Below, piece after piece: positions 1-7,232 of a stretch of 64,000 nt of DNA. This stretch comes from Methylocystis bryophila (lineage in GTDB: Bacteria > Pseudomonadota > Alphaproteobacteria > Rhizobiales > Beijerinckiaceae): assembly GCF_027925445.1 (NCBI RefSeq), contig NZ_AP027149.1, positions 2,988,501 to 3,052,500 on the forward strand, read 5' to 3'. Position numbers and translations under genes: made by a program. The notes beneath the pieces were generated by a model that was given only the letters and a program-made list of their open reading frames with translations, was not told the origin of the DNA and searched no databases. The stretch's first letter is position 1; each line of letters begins with the position of its first letter.

Positions 1-495
1 GCGCTCGATTACGAGTTGGAGTTGGGCTTCGTCCTCGGCGCTCCGCTCTTCAATGCCACGCCGCAAGAGGCGGAAGCCGCGATCGGCGCTTTCGTCGTGT
101 TGAACGATTTCTCCGCCCGCGACGTGCAGCGCGACGAGATGCAGAGCGGCTTCGGCCCACAAAAGGCTAAGCATTTTTTGAGCTCCATGTCGCAGACGGC
201 GGTTACGAAGGACGAGATCCTGCCGCGCCTCCCGCGGCTCGAGGCGCATGTCGAGATCAACGGCGAACGCGTCGCCGAGACCAATTTTGCCGGCATGCGC
301 TATTCTCTCGGGGAGGCGCTCGCCTTCGTCTCGCAAAGCGAGCCGCTCTTCGCCGGCGAGCTTTTCGGTAGCGGCACGCCGACCGGCGGCAGCGGCATGG
401 AGATCGGCCGCTGGCTGAAAATCGGAGACCGCCTGCGCCTCGTGATCGAAGGCGTCGGCGAGATCGCGCATGAAATCGTCGAGCGGGATCGGTAA
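1..495 (+). CDS. Fumarylacetoacetate hydrolase family protein, 3' part (5' end outside window)
   Basis: C-terminal part of an FAH-family enzyme; the frame is open from base 1, so the start lies to the left. Family members are metal-dependent cytosolic enzymes that hydrolyse or decarboxylate beta-dicarbonyl acids, usually late in aromatic compound breakdown. Visible in the sequence: the ELELGFVLG segment at the left edge, which carries acidic metal ligands in this family, the block DFSARDVQRDE about 35 residues further on, and the GTPTGGSG turn near the end. A cyclase-family hydrolase follows on the same strand about 126 bp later, so the two may act in one degradation route. The substrate cannot be told from sequence. 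Confidence 0.85.
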   Translation, partial: ALDYELELGFVLGAPLFNATPQEAEAAIGAFVVLNDFSARDVQRDEMQSGFGPQKAKHFLSSMSQTAVTKDEILPRLPRLEAHVEINGERVAETNFAGMRYSLGEALAFVSQSEPLFAGELFGSGTPTGGSGMEIGRWLKIGDRLRLVIEGVGEIAHEIVERDR

Positions 496-621
496 AGTGA
501 CGGACCCAGGCGTCGTCGACGTCTCGCATGGCGCTCTTGCGGTTGATGTGCTGCGAGACAAGCTCGCGCGCATCCCGTCTTGGAGCGCAATGACAAGTCG
601 GTTCTCATGGAAAGAGGCCTC

Positions 622-1407
622 ATGACCGCCGTCCGCCCCAAGCGCATCGTCGATCTCTCGAAGGAGATCTTCGACAATCCGAACGAACCATTCTTCATGC
701 GCGTGAAGATCAAGCATTATGCGCATGGCAAGGCGCGCTGGCTCGTGCGGCTGCTGGGGCTTCCCTTCCGGCTCTTCCCCAGGGATTTCGCAGGCTGGGC
801 GGACGACACGATCACCAAGATGGGCGTGCATTCGACGACGCATATCGACGCGCCCTGGCATTACGGCCCGACGCTCGCCGACGGGAGCCGTCCCGCCTCG
901 ATCGACGAGATGCCGCTCGAGCTTTGCTTCGGCCCCGGCGTCGTGTTCGACATGCGCCACAAGGAGGACGGCGAGGAGATCACCGTCGCCGACATGGAGG
1001 CGAGCTTAGCCGCGAGCGGGGCGACGCTCGGGCCGGGCGTCATCGCGCTGATCATGACCGGGCGCGATCGGCTGCAGGGAACGAAAGACTACTGGAAAAG
1101 CGGAACCGGCATGAGCGCGCAAGCCACCGAATGGCTGATCGACAAAGGCGTCCTCGTGATGGGCGTCGACCAATGGGGATGGGATCGTCCCTTCCGCAAT
1201 CAGATCAAGGACGCCAAGGCCAAGAACGACGCGACGATCTTTTGGCAGGGACATCTCGTCGGGCGGCGTAAGCCCTATTGGCAAATGGAACAGCTTCGCG
1301 GTCTCGATCAGCTTCCGACCCACGGCTTCGACGTCGCGGTGTTTCCGCTGCGCCTCAAGGCCGCATCCGCCGCGCCGGCGCGCGTCGTGGCTTTCCTTTA
1401 CGCGTGA
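622..1407 (+). CDS. Cyclase family protein (kynurenine formamidase-like metal hydrolase)
   Basis: Putative cyclase/hydrolase of the family that includes bacterial kynurenine formamidase; these enzymes open amide or lactone-type bonds using a bound divalent metal. The diagnostic motif appears as HSTTHIDAPWHYG around residue 70, matching the family pattern HxxTHxDxPxH. Length is 261 aa, close to the family norm. Translation could begin at a TTG at 580 or an ATG at 607, but the ATG at 622 has a good ribosome site (AGAGG about 5 nt upstream) and gives the cleaner N-terminus. It follows an FAH-family gene on the same strand. The exact substrate is unknown; a role in aromatic or amino-acid catabolism is inferred from the neighbour. 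Confidence 0.8.
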   Translation: MTAVRPKRIVDLSKEIFDNPNEPFFMRVKIKHYAHGKARWLVRLLGLPFRLFPRDFAGWADDTITKMGVHSTTHIDAPWHYGPTLADGSRPASIDEMPLELCFGPGVVFDMRHKEDGEEITVADMEASLAASGATLGPGVIALIMTGRDRLQGTKDYWKSGTGMSAQATEWLIDKGVLVMGVDQWGWDRPFRNQIKDAKAKNDATIFWQGHLVGRRKPYWQMEQLRGLDQLPTHGFDVAVFPLRLKAASAAPARVVAFLYA

Positions 1408-1511
1408 AGAGCGAAACGATCCGCGAGCAGATCAATCTCGCAAAGGGCGGCGCGGTCCACGATCCCGCTCTGGAGATTTGAACCTCGCCAAAATATACGA
1501 GGCTGTTCATC

Positions 1512-2468
1512 ATGTTCACGATGTATTGGGTCTATGACTACCCGAGCTGGCAGATGGGTCTCTTGTTTGTCGGCGTGCTTGTCACGCTGACCTGGGGCGG
1601 CATACTTGTTGCCCGTGCGACCATTCATGCCCGGATCCACAGCGATAGACGCACCAACGATATGGTGGGTTTGGCGCTGACGGGGTACTTCGCGCTCTTC
1701 GGCCTCTTGATCGGCCTCATCGCCGTAGCCAGCTATCAGAATTTTTCCAACACGATCGACCTTGTCGACAAGGAAGCCGGCAGCATTGGAGCGCTTTCAC
1801 GCGATCTCAGCGCCTATCCCCAAGCTATTCGGGGCCAATTGTTGGATCAATTACGAGAATACACCCGCCAAACGATCGAGGACGACTGGCCAGAGCAACG
1901 CAAGGGCGTTGTCCCCAATGGCGGCACCGAACGCGTTAACGCGCTCGGGACGACTTTGTTCGCATTCGAGCCAAGCAAGAAGAGCGAGGAAATCATCCAT
2001 GTGGAGGCTTTGACCCAATTCAATCACCTTCTAGAACTCCGCCGGCAACGGCTGGCGAATGTCACCCTCGGTTTGCCCGCCACGGTGTGGGAAGTGGTCC
2101 TTTTTGGCGCTCTGCTGAGCATCGCCTTGATCTGGTTGCTGGACATGGAACTGCATGTCCATCTGATCCTCGGCGGCATCCTCGCGTCGATGCTCGCCGC
2201 CGTGATTTTCCTCACCGTCGCCATGGACAACGCCTTTCGTGGAGAGGTGAGCGTCGGCCCGGAGTCCATCGCGCTCGTTTATGACACGTTGCCGAGGGCG
2301 GATAGGACGACGAACAACCCCGAGCCGCCTTCGGCCAGATCGCAAGCGACATCGAATAGCGCGCCGACACTCTCGGCGAAGCCAGAGGAAGTCCGGCCCC
2401 CCTCCGCAAAGCCCGCCGCTTCCAACGCCTCGTACAGAGCGAGCCGCAACAAACGACATCTCCGCTGA
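1512..2468 (+). CDS. DUF4239 (bestrophin-like domain) membrane protein
   Basis: Inner-membrane protein of 318 aa. Two hydrophobic segments lie near the N-terminus (about residues 12-35 and 50-75), a hydrophilic stretch with charged helices follows (about 80-180), and two more membrane segments occur around 195-240. The NDMVGLALTGYFALFGLLIG segment and the following helical region resemble DUF4239, which is related to bestrophin-like channels; function in bacteria is not established. The C-terminal 60-70 residues are Pro/Ser/Ala-rich and probably disordered, ending in a basic tail. No clear operon partner: about 100 bp separate it from the cyclase gene and a 600-bp gap follows. Confidence 0.65.
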   Translation: MFTMYWVYDYPSWQMGLLFVGVLVTLTWGGILVARATIHARIHSDRRTNDMVGLALTGYFALFGLLIGLIAVASYQNFSNTIDLVDKEAGSIGALSRDLSAYPQAIRGQLLDQLREYTRQTIEDDWPEQRKGVVPNGGTERVNALGTTLFAFEPSKKSEEIIHVEALTQFNHLLELRRQRLANVTLGLPATVWEVVLFGALLSIALIWLLDMELHVHLILGGILASMLAAVIFLTVAMDNAFRGEVSVGPESIALVYDTLPRADRTTNNPEPPSARSQATSNSAPTLSAKPEEVRPPSAKPAASNASYRASRNKRHLR

Positions 2469-3071
2469 AGCAGATCGCTCGGCGTCGACTGCGGCGGCAA
2501 TGGCGGGCGATAATGTCCAGAAATTCGTCAGCCTCGTCTCCGGCCGACGGCCTTAAGGGGCCTAGTTTTCTGCTGCGGAGAGAGGCGCGATCCTGCTCGC
2601 TGTGACATAATTGCAACACCGTCCGAGAAAATCGGATCTGCACAAATTCCCAGCTTTGCTCCAACCAGAAACCCTTTTAGCTTGAGCGCGAAGCAGATCA
2701 TCTACAGATCGATTACGCAGAAAGTCAGCCCAATATTTCCACTTTTGAGTGCGCGCGACCGACGCCTTTGAGAAAGGCGCCGTCAGAAGAGCCTCCCCCC
2801 AAAGGCTGGCGCATTTTAGCGCGAGGAAAAGCTTCAGAAACGCAGCCATTATATTTATAAAGCACGCAGGAATAGTTCGTTTGGTTTCGATTTTGCATTG
2901 TCAACGACGACGCTACGTCATATAAATAAAATAAATAGCGACTGTCCCCTGCTGTCGAGCGGGGTGCACAAGGCGCCGTCAGGGGACGTGAGACCCACGA
3001 TGTCGAACACCAACTTCAAGCCGACGCCTGCCGCGAGCCCCGGCGGCGCGCGTCGAGCAATGGAGCCCGGA
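2469..3071. other. Intergenic stretch, about 600 bp, without a convincing gene
   Basis: No reading frame here has a good start signal or recognisable protein features; open frames on either strand look incidental. The segment from about 2845 to 2940 is clearly AT-richer than the surroundings and is the most likely promoter region for the secreted protein that starts at 3072. The frame of that protein is open back to 2898, so the leader may be longer than annotated. Confidence 0.5.
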
Positions 3072-4022
3072 ATGAACAAGAGATCTTCGCAACGCCTCCG
3101 ACGGTTGATCGCGTGCGCGCTGCCGGCGGCGCTCGCCGTCGGCGCCCTCAGCATGGCCGCTGCGCCCGCGCAGGCCCAGTTGGCGGTCGACGGCCCCGGC
3201 CTGCCCAGCTCGGTCACGCCGACGCCGGGAGAGAGCTTGTGGAACATCGTAAGCAGCGCCGCGATTCCGACCCCGGTGGGCTTCAACAGCAAAAACTCCC
3301 AGCTGCGCGGCTATGTGATGGCCTTCGGCGGCGGCACGGAGTCCGTCTTCTCACTGGGCGAGCTCAATCCGAGCTTCGGCGGCACGAATCTGGCGCCTTA
3401 CATCTCCGTGAGTGGCGGCAACTATTCGCTCATCGATCCAAATCCGGGCGCCTCGGGCCGGGACGTGTCCAATCTGACGCAGCTGGTGATCGGATGGGCG
3501 CCAGCGGCCGCAGGACCAGGAGGCCAATCGACGGCTGTGACGCTTTCCGGGCTGACCAACAGCGCCGGCTCCTATGACATTACCGCTCTCGAGAATCTCC
3601 CGTCGGTGCAGGTTTCAGCGGGCGGCGGCGCCTACACGGGCGCGCCGTTGTTCAACTTCGTCAACACGAGCCAGCCGGGCTCGGTGACCAGTCAGATCGT
3701 GGAGTTTACGGCCACGGACGGATATGTCGTGACCTACTCCCTGGCGGAGTTGGATCCGGCGTTTGGCGGGAGCTTGAACAATATTCTCGCCTATGCCTCC
3801 ACCGGCAGCGACTTCCCTGCCGACGCGATCGCGCGAACCCTCTCCCCCAATGACAGCAAGCATGGCCGGTGGGTTTCCAACCTGAACTCGGTGGTGGTGG
3901 AGCTCGCGAGCCCCGCGCCCGTCCCCGGAGCGGGAATCCTCAGCCTCGGCTTCTTGATCCTCTTGGGATTGAGCGCCAGGACGGGCGACATCGGCGCCGC
4001 GCTGCGCCGCCTGTGGGCGTAA
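3072..4022 (+). CDS. Secreted two-repeat protein with PEP-CTERM-like C-terminal anchor
   Basis: Exported protein of about 316 aa. A Sec signal peptide is clear (basic MNKRSSQRLRRL, hydrophobic core, cleavage near AQA). The mature part has two similar domains; each carries a strand pair of the form GYVxx...SLxELxPxFGG (FSLGELNPSFGG and YSLAELDPAFGG), recalling the beta-rich fold of molybdopterin-binding sulfite-oxidase-like domains but with no cofactor residues that I can name. The C-terminus has PAPVPGAG, a hydrophobic stretch and a short basic tail, like PEP-CTERM signals processed by exosortases. Start: ATG 3072 has GGAG 6 nt upstream; upstream in-frame starts at 3060, 3000 and 2898 are possible. 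A strong hairpin terminator follows at 4055. Confidence 0.65.
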   Translation: MNKRSSQRLRRLIACALPAALAVGALSMAAAPAQAQLAVDGPGLPSSVTPTPGESLWNIVSSAAIPTPVGFNSKNSQLRGYVMAFGGGTESVFSLGELNPSFGGTNLAPYISVSGGNYSLIDPNPGASGRDVSNLTQLVIGWAPAAAGPGGQSTAVTLSGLTNSAGSYDITALENLPSVQVSAGGGAYTGAPLFNFVNTSQPGSVTSQIVEFTATDGYVVTYSLAELDPAFGGSLNNILAYASTGSDFPADAIARTLSPNDSKHGRWVSNLNSVVVELASPAPVPGAGILSLGFLILLGLSARTGDIGAALRRLWA

Positions 4023-4054
4023 TCCGCTCAACTTGAAACAGTGCGCGCTGCGCG

Positions 4055-4086
4055 GCCTCCGCCGGACGCCTCCGGCGGAGGCTTTT
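4055..4086 (+). terminator. Rho-independent terminator after the PEP-CTERM-like gene
   Basis: Perfect 11-bp stem (4055-4065 with 4072-4082), 6-nt loop, followed by TTTT at 4083-4086. It lies 33 bp after the stop codon of the secreted protein and so closes that transcript. Confidence 0.85.
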
Positions 4087-4156
4087 CGATCCGAGGAGAA
4101 CCCTCTTAAGCTTATCTATACTCTGGTTGACCCATCGAAGGTAAAGGGCGAAATTG

Positions 4157-4213
4157 ATGTTCGAAGTCATTACGCTATTATGGATCGCGATCATCCTGCT
4201 CGGCGCAGGTTGA
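4157..4213 (+). CDS. Possible 18-residue hydrophobic peptide
   Basis: A very short open frame encoding MFEVITLLWIAIILLGAG, almost entirely hydrophobic and long enough to span a membrane once. AAAGGG lies about 8 nt before the ATG. It sits between a strong terminator and the Gly-rich small protein at 4254, which it might accompany. With so few residues it could be chance; similar tiny membrane peptides are real in many bacteria. No function is proposed. Confidence 0.3.
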   Translation: MFEVITLLWIAIILLGAG

Positions 4214-4253
4214 GGGAGCGGAGCAACCGCCGCTATATCAAAGGAGGCGAGAC

Positions 4254-4562
4254 ATGTCCGTACTCACTGATTTAGCCATTCAGCTCATCGCGGGCGCGAT
4301 CGGCGGCAACGCCGCCGGCGGGTTGCTCAAAAACATCGATCTCGGTCCCATCGCCAAGACCATCAGCGGCGCCGTCGGCGGCGGCATCGGGGGCCAATTG
4401 TTGCAAGCGGTCATCCCCGCTCTCGCAGGAGCCGCCTCGGCGCCGGGCGGCTTCGACATTGCGGCCGCGGCTGGCCAGGCCGTCGGAGGCGGCGTGACGG
4501 GCGCAATCGTCACCGTGATCGTTGGTCTCATCAAGAATTCCCTCATGAAAAAGGCTGCGTGA
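4254..4562 (+). CDS. Small Gly/Ala-rich hydrophobic protein, function unknown
   Basis: A 102-aa protein with an unusually strong ribosome site (AAAGGAGG, 6 nt before the ATG). It has glycine-rich hydrophobic stretches with repeated GG steps (AIGGNAAGGLL, AVGGGIGGQLL, AVGGGVTGAIV) and a short basic end (LMKKAA). The pattern suggests two or three tightly packed membrane helices, somewhat like holins or glycine-zipper proteins, but I recognise no family. It leads a group of three small same-strand genes (YidB-like at 4722, phasin-like at 5100), spaced about 40-160 bp apart. The strong ribosome site points to high expression. Confidence 0.6.
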   Translation: MSVLTDLAIQLIAGAIGGNAAGGLLKNIDLGPIAKTISGAVGGGIGGQLLQAVIPALAGAASAPGGFDIAAAAGQAVGGGVTGAIVTVIVGLIKNSLMKKAA

Positions 4563-4626
4563 CGACGCCTGCCGGGCGCTCAGAGCAGTGGCGGGAAAAT
4601 TTTGCGCAATGGTTCTCGAATGTCGC

Positions 4627-4652
4627 GAAGCCAAACGCTGAAGCCAAACGCT
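4627..4652. repeat. Tandem duplication, 13-bp unit x2
   Basis: GAAGCCAAACGCT occurs twice in direct succession in the spacer before the YidB-like gene. Exact copies suggest recent slippage. Confidence 0.8.
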
Positions 4653-4721
4653 AATGTCGCTTCTCGTCGAGGACCTTCAGTACGCGCGCACACTTGGAGA
4701 AGCAACTCAGGGAGCGGAAAC

Positions 4722-5057
4722 ATGGGATTGTTGGATGGAATACTCGGCGGCGTCATCGGCGCCGGAGCTTTCGCGGTCGTGCAGCATTACATTGAAAGTC
4801 ATGGCGGGATTGAGGGCGTCGCCGCCGAGCTTGAACAGACCGGCTATGGACAGCAGGTGAAATCCTGGATCGGCGACGGCTCGAATCTGCCGATAAACGC
4901 CGATGACGTGAAAAAAGCCTTGGGATCGGAAAAGCTGAAGAAGATCGCCGCTGCGACGGGCGTCCCGATCGATCAGGCCGCCGAATATCTCGCGGAGCAC
5001 CTTCCGACGGCGGTCGATAAATCAACGCCGGGCGGGAAACTTCCGCCCGCCGCGTAG
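4722..5057 (+). CDS. yidB: YidB family (DUF937) protein
   Basis: A 111-aa protein of the DUF937/YidB family: N-terminal GLLDGILGGVIGAG, a short helical repeat region with the GYGQQVKSWIGDGSN block, then DVKKALGSEKLKKIAAATGV and a terminal helix ending in a Gly/Pro tail. The family is widespread in Proteobacteria and poorly understood; links to envelope or stress have been suggested. Start chosen at ATG 4722 with AGGGAGCGG just upstream; an upstream in-frame start at 4602 would add residues that do not look like the family. Same strand and spacing as the flanking small genes, so possibly co-transcribed. Confidence 0.8.
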   Translation: MGLLDGILGGVIGAGAFAVVQHYIESHGGIEGVAAELEQTGYGQQVKSWIGDGSNLPINADDVKKALGSEKLKKIAAATGVPIDQAAEYLAEHLPTAVDKSTPGGKLPPAA

Positions 5058-5099
5058 CTCGTTCTCGCTCGCACGCAACTTGCAAAACGGGGCGGCCAG

Positions 5100-5384
5100 A
5101 TGGCGCGCAAACGTCCCAATTGGCCCGGACTTCTCGCCGATACCGTGAGGATGGGCTTCGAGGCCAATCTCGTCATCGCCATGCGGCTCGCCAAAATCGC
5201 ATCGGGCGCCGGCGCAAAGGCGGAGAGTCGGCGCATGGTCGAGGAGAAGGTCCGCGCGGCCCAGCAGGCCAGCGTCTCTGCGGCGCGAGCCGTGCTCTCG
5301 GGCAAGGCGCATCTGGCGCCGAAGCGCGCCCTGAGCGTCTACGAAAAGCGCGTGCGCAAGAATCTACGCCGCTTGACGAAATGA
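5100..5384 (+). CDS. Small basic helical protein, possibly phasin-like
   Basis: A 94-aa protein, alpha-helical by composition, with an amphipathic segment near the N-terminus and a long helix of the form RMVEEKVRAAQQASVSAAR, followed by a very basic C-terminus (YEKRVRKNLRRL). The central helix resembles phasin helices that coat polyhydroxyalkanoate granules, and type II methanotrophs make PHB, but the protein is shorter than most phasins, so the assignment is weak. It follows the YidB-like gene by 42 bp with GGGGCGG before the start. Confidence 0.5.
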   Translation: MARKRPNWPGLLADTVRMGFEANLVIAMRLAKIASGAGAKAESRRMVEEKVRAAQQASVSAARAVLSGKAHLAPKRALSVYEKRVRKNLRRLTK

Positions 5385-5392
5385 GAGCGGCG

Positions 5393-5432
5393 CCAAGACT
5401 TGGCTCTCTCGCCCAAGACTTGGCTCTCTCGC
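5393..5432. repeat. Tandem duplication, 20-bp unit x2
   Basis: CCAAGACTTGGCTCTCTCGC is present twice without a gap, directly after the phasin-like gene. Each unit contains a small palindrome (CCAAGACTTGG). Confidence 0.85.
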
Positions 5433-5452
5433 CCAAGGGCGCCGCGTCGACG

Positions 5453-5488
5453 CAAAAAAATCGGCCCGACCGGATCCGGGTCGGGCCG
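5453..5488 (-). terminator. Rho-independent terminator of the XRE regulator gene
   Basis: Inverted repeat CGGCCCGACC / GGTCGGGCCG (5462-5471 with 5479-5488), with seven A bases at 5454-5460 on the plus strand, i.e. a seven-T tail when read leftward. It therefore terminates minus-strand transcription coming from the regulator gene at 5556-5849. Confidence 0.85.
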
Positions 5489-5555
5489 AGGTTACCTAAG
5501 GAGGTCTGGTAAGCAGGTAGGGCGCCCGCGCGTCGAATCCAAGGGCGAACGCCTC

Positions 5556-5849
5556 TCACTCGTCGTTTTCAGCGGTCAGATCCTCGACGGCTATTGAGAT
5601 GGGAGCCGAACCCCGCTGCTTCTGCAACCGGACTCCCGCGCCCTCCCCGTTCTCGGCAAGGAAAATGACGCCCGCCGCCTCGAGCGTGGCGATAATCTTG
5701 GCGCCTGTCTCTGCGCGTCCGCCAAGATCACCCTCTTGGGCTTCGAGACGCGCAACGGTCGGCTCCGAGACGCCTGAAGCTTCGGCCAACGCGCTTTGCG
5801 ACCACGCGAGCAAAGCCCGCGCCGCCTTGACCTGTCTGACAGAAACCAC
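5556..5849 (-). CDS. XRE-family helix-turn-helix transcriptional regulator
   Basis: A 97-aa DNA-binding protein. Residues 4-35 form a Cro/CI-type HTH (VKAARALLAWSQSALAEASG followed by VSEPTVARLEAQEG), then a helix KIIATLEAAGVIFLAENGEG typical of small XRE regulators of this size class. Translation starts at a GTG with AGGAG about 6 nt upstream. It is divergent from csp1, with the two starts separated by about 220 bp, and may bind the palindrome at 5890-5902. Whether it senses copper or only controls itself is unknown. Confidence 0.85.
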   Translation of the reverse strand: MVSVRQVKAARALLAWSQSALAEASGVSEPTVARLEAQEGDLGGRAETGAKIIATLEAAGVIFLAENGEGAGVRLQKQRGSAPISIAVEDLTAENDE

Positions 5850-5889
5850 AGCTTTCTCCTTCCTGCAGTTTGCATCGTCAGCCTATTTA

Positions 5890-5902
5890 ATAGAATTTCT
5901 AT
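5890..5902. promoter_or_regulatory. Candidate operator palindrome upstream of the XRE gene
   Basis: ATAGAATTTCTAT is a perfect 13-bp palindrome around a central T, in an AT-rich patch about 40 bp upstream of the XRE start. Position and symmetry suit an autoregulatory site for the small HTH protein; this is inference only. Confidence 0.4.
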
Positions 5903-6017
5903 CATAAATCAGTTGCCCAAGCAAGCGACGCGGCGCAGGTGGACCCTTCGTGACGAAGCGCGCTGCCGCCGCATGCTTGCCCGTCAGAGTCGCGTTTCTA
6001 AGTGTGATGCTGTACCT

Positions 6018-6049
6018 AGCTGGCGCCTGTTCAATTGAGCAGGCCAGCT
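6018..6049 (+). promoter_or_regulatory. Hairpin/operator-like inverted repeat in the csp1 leader
   Basis: AGCTGG-CG-CCTG pairs with CAGG-CCAGCT across a 10-nt loop (10 bp with a 2-nt bulge), ending just before the AAAGGGG ribosome site of csp1. It could be a protein-binding palindrome or an RNA hairpin next to the ribosome site. A copper-responsive role is plausible from the gene but not shown. Confidence 0.45.
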
Positions 6050-6067
6050 AAAAGGGGAGAATTTTCG

Positions 6068-6505
6068 ATGGAACGTCGTGAGTTTATGACGAGTCTCTGC
6101 GCCTCCGCCGCTGTCTTGTCAGCCGTGCCGGCAATTGCGGAAGAGGCCGCGACGGGCGTGCAGCACATGCATCCGCCGAAATACAAGGCCTTGAGCGAGT
6201 CGGCCAGCAAATGCGTCCTCGAAGGTGACAATTGCTTGCGTCACTGTTTCGGCATGCTGTCGATGAACGATGCGAGCATGGCCGACTGCACGAAGGCTTC
6301 CTACGACCTCATCGCCGCCTGCCGCGCGCTGGAAACGCTCGCCGCTGTCAATTCGTCCTTCACGCCGGCTTTCGCCAAGACCGTCGCCGACATTTGCCTG
6401 GCGTGCAAGAAGGAATGCGACAAGTTCCCGCAATACTCGGAGTGCAAGGCCTGCGGCGACGCCTGCAAGGCTTGCGCGGACGAGTGCCACAAGGTCGCCG
6501 CCTGA
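6068..6505 (+). CDS. csp1: Copper storage protein Csp1 (Tat-exported four-helix bundle)
   Basis: A 145-aa precursor closely matching Csp1, the exported copper-storage protein of Methylosinus trichosporium. It starts with a twin-arginine signal (MERREFM, hydrophobic stretch, AIAEE). The mature part is a helical bundle with 13 cysteines, many as CxxxC pairs (KCVLEGDNC, ICLACKKEC, ECKACGDACKACADEC); in Csp1 these line the core and bind many Cu(I) ions, which are thought to supply the particulate methane monooxygenase. Cysteine number and signal type both agree with Csp1 rather than cytosolic Csp3. AAGGGGAG precedes the ATG. It is a single-gene unit closed by a hairpin terminator at 6523, with an inverted repeat in its leader. 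Confidence 0.92.
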   Translation: MERREFMTSLCASAAVLSAVPAIAEEAATGVQHMHPPKYKALSESASKCVLEGDNCLRHCFGMLSMNDASMADCTKASYDLIAACRALETLAAVNSSFTPAFAKTVADICLACKKECDKFPQYSECKACGDACKACADECHKVAA

Positions 6506-6522
6506 CGGGAGCGCAGCGACGT

Positions 6523-6575
6523 CGAGTCGCGCGCCCTTCGCTCAACGAGAGCGACGAACGCGCGACTCGCTTTTT
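6523..6575 (+). terminator. Rho-independent terminator of csp1
   Basis: An 11-bp stem (6523-6533 with 6559-6569) followed by TTTTT at 6571-6575, starting 18 bp after the csp1 stop codon. The long loop contains a smaller secondary hairpin. Confidence 0.8.
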
Positions 6576-6597
6576 CCGCCGCCTTGCTCCACGACTA

Positions 6598-7119
6598 TTA
6601 CTCCACGATGCCGATGTAAGGCAGATGGCGATATTTCTCCGCGTGGTCGACGCCATAGCCGGCGACGAACACATCCTCGATTTGAAAACCGATGAAATCG
6701 ATACGCACTTCGACCTCTCTTCGCTGCGGCTTGTCGAGCAGCGCGCAGGTCCAGAGGTCACCGATGTCACGCTCGCGCAATGAGGCGGCGGCAAAAGCAA
6801 TCGAGCGGCCCGTGTCGACGATGTCGTCAATGAGAAGCACACGCCGTCCTTCGATGCCGCTCGGTAGGTCACCCAAGAGACGCACCTCGCCGCTGCTCGC
6901 CGTGGCGAGACCATAGCTGCTCAGCCGCAGGAATTCGATCTCGGGACAGGCGCCGGCGCGGTCCAAGGCGCGAGCGAGGTCGGCGACAAAGAAAGCCGCG
7001 CCTTTGAGAAGGCCGACCATGACGAAATCGCCAGGAATCGCTTGCACAATTTCGCCGGCGAGCGCTTCGACGCGCGCGGCGATTTCCGCCTCGCGAAAAA
7101 GAACGCGTATGCTCGCCAT
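6598..7119 (-). CDS. hpt: Hypoxanthine-type purine phosphoribosyltransferase
   Basis: Purine salvage enzyme that joins hypoxanthine or guanine to PRPP. The PRPP-binding loop is clear (VLLIDDIVDTGRS, about residue 95), as are GLLKGAAFFVADL in the N-terminal half and the base-site region IDFIGFQIEDVFVAGYG near the end. Length is 173 aa from the start at 7119, chosen because AGGAGG lies 6 nt upstream; an in-frame start at 7167 would add 16 residues foreign to the family. It is divergent from an adenine deaminase gene (113 bp between starts), so hypoxanthine made by the deaminase would be the natural substrate. Confidence 0.85.
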   Translation of the reverse strand: MASIRVLFREAEIAARVEALAGEIVQAIPGDFVMVGLLKGAAFFVADLARALDRAGACPEIEFLRLSSYGLATASSGEVRLLGDLPSGIEGRRVLLIDDIVDTGRSIAFAAASLRERDIGDLWTCALLDKPQRREVEVRIDFIGFQIEDVFVAGYGVDHAEKYRHLPYIGIVE

Positions 7120-7232
7120 CCGCACCTCCTCGCTTCGCCGCGGAGACATATGCCCTTCGATCGCCATTGCCGTCCCGTTCCGCCGAGCTAGAGCGCGGTG
7201 CGTTTGAGGCCGGCCGCCCCGGAAACACTCCT

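Noticed and set aside
2562..2849. 95-codon leftward frame
   Set aside because: No ribosome site and no recognisable motif; composition looks incidental.
4033..4275. 80-codon rightward frame after the PEP-CTERM-like gene
   Set aside because: It spans the terminator hairpin and the strong ribosome site of the next gene; no protein-like features.
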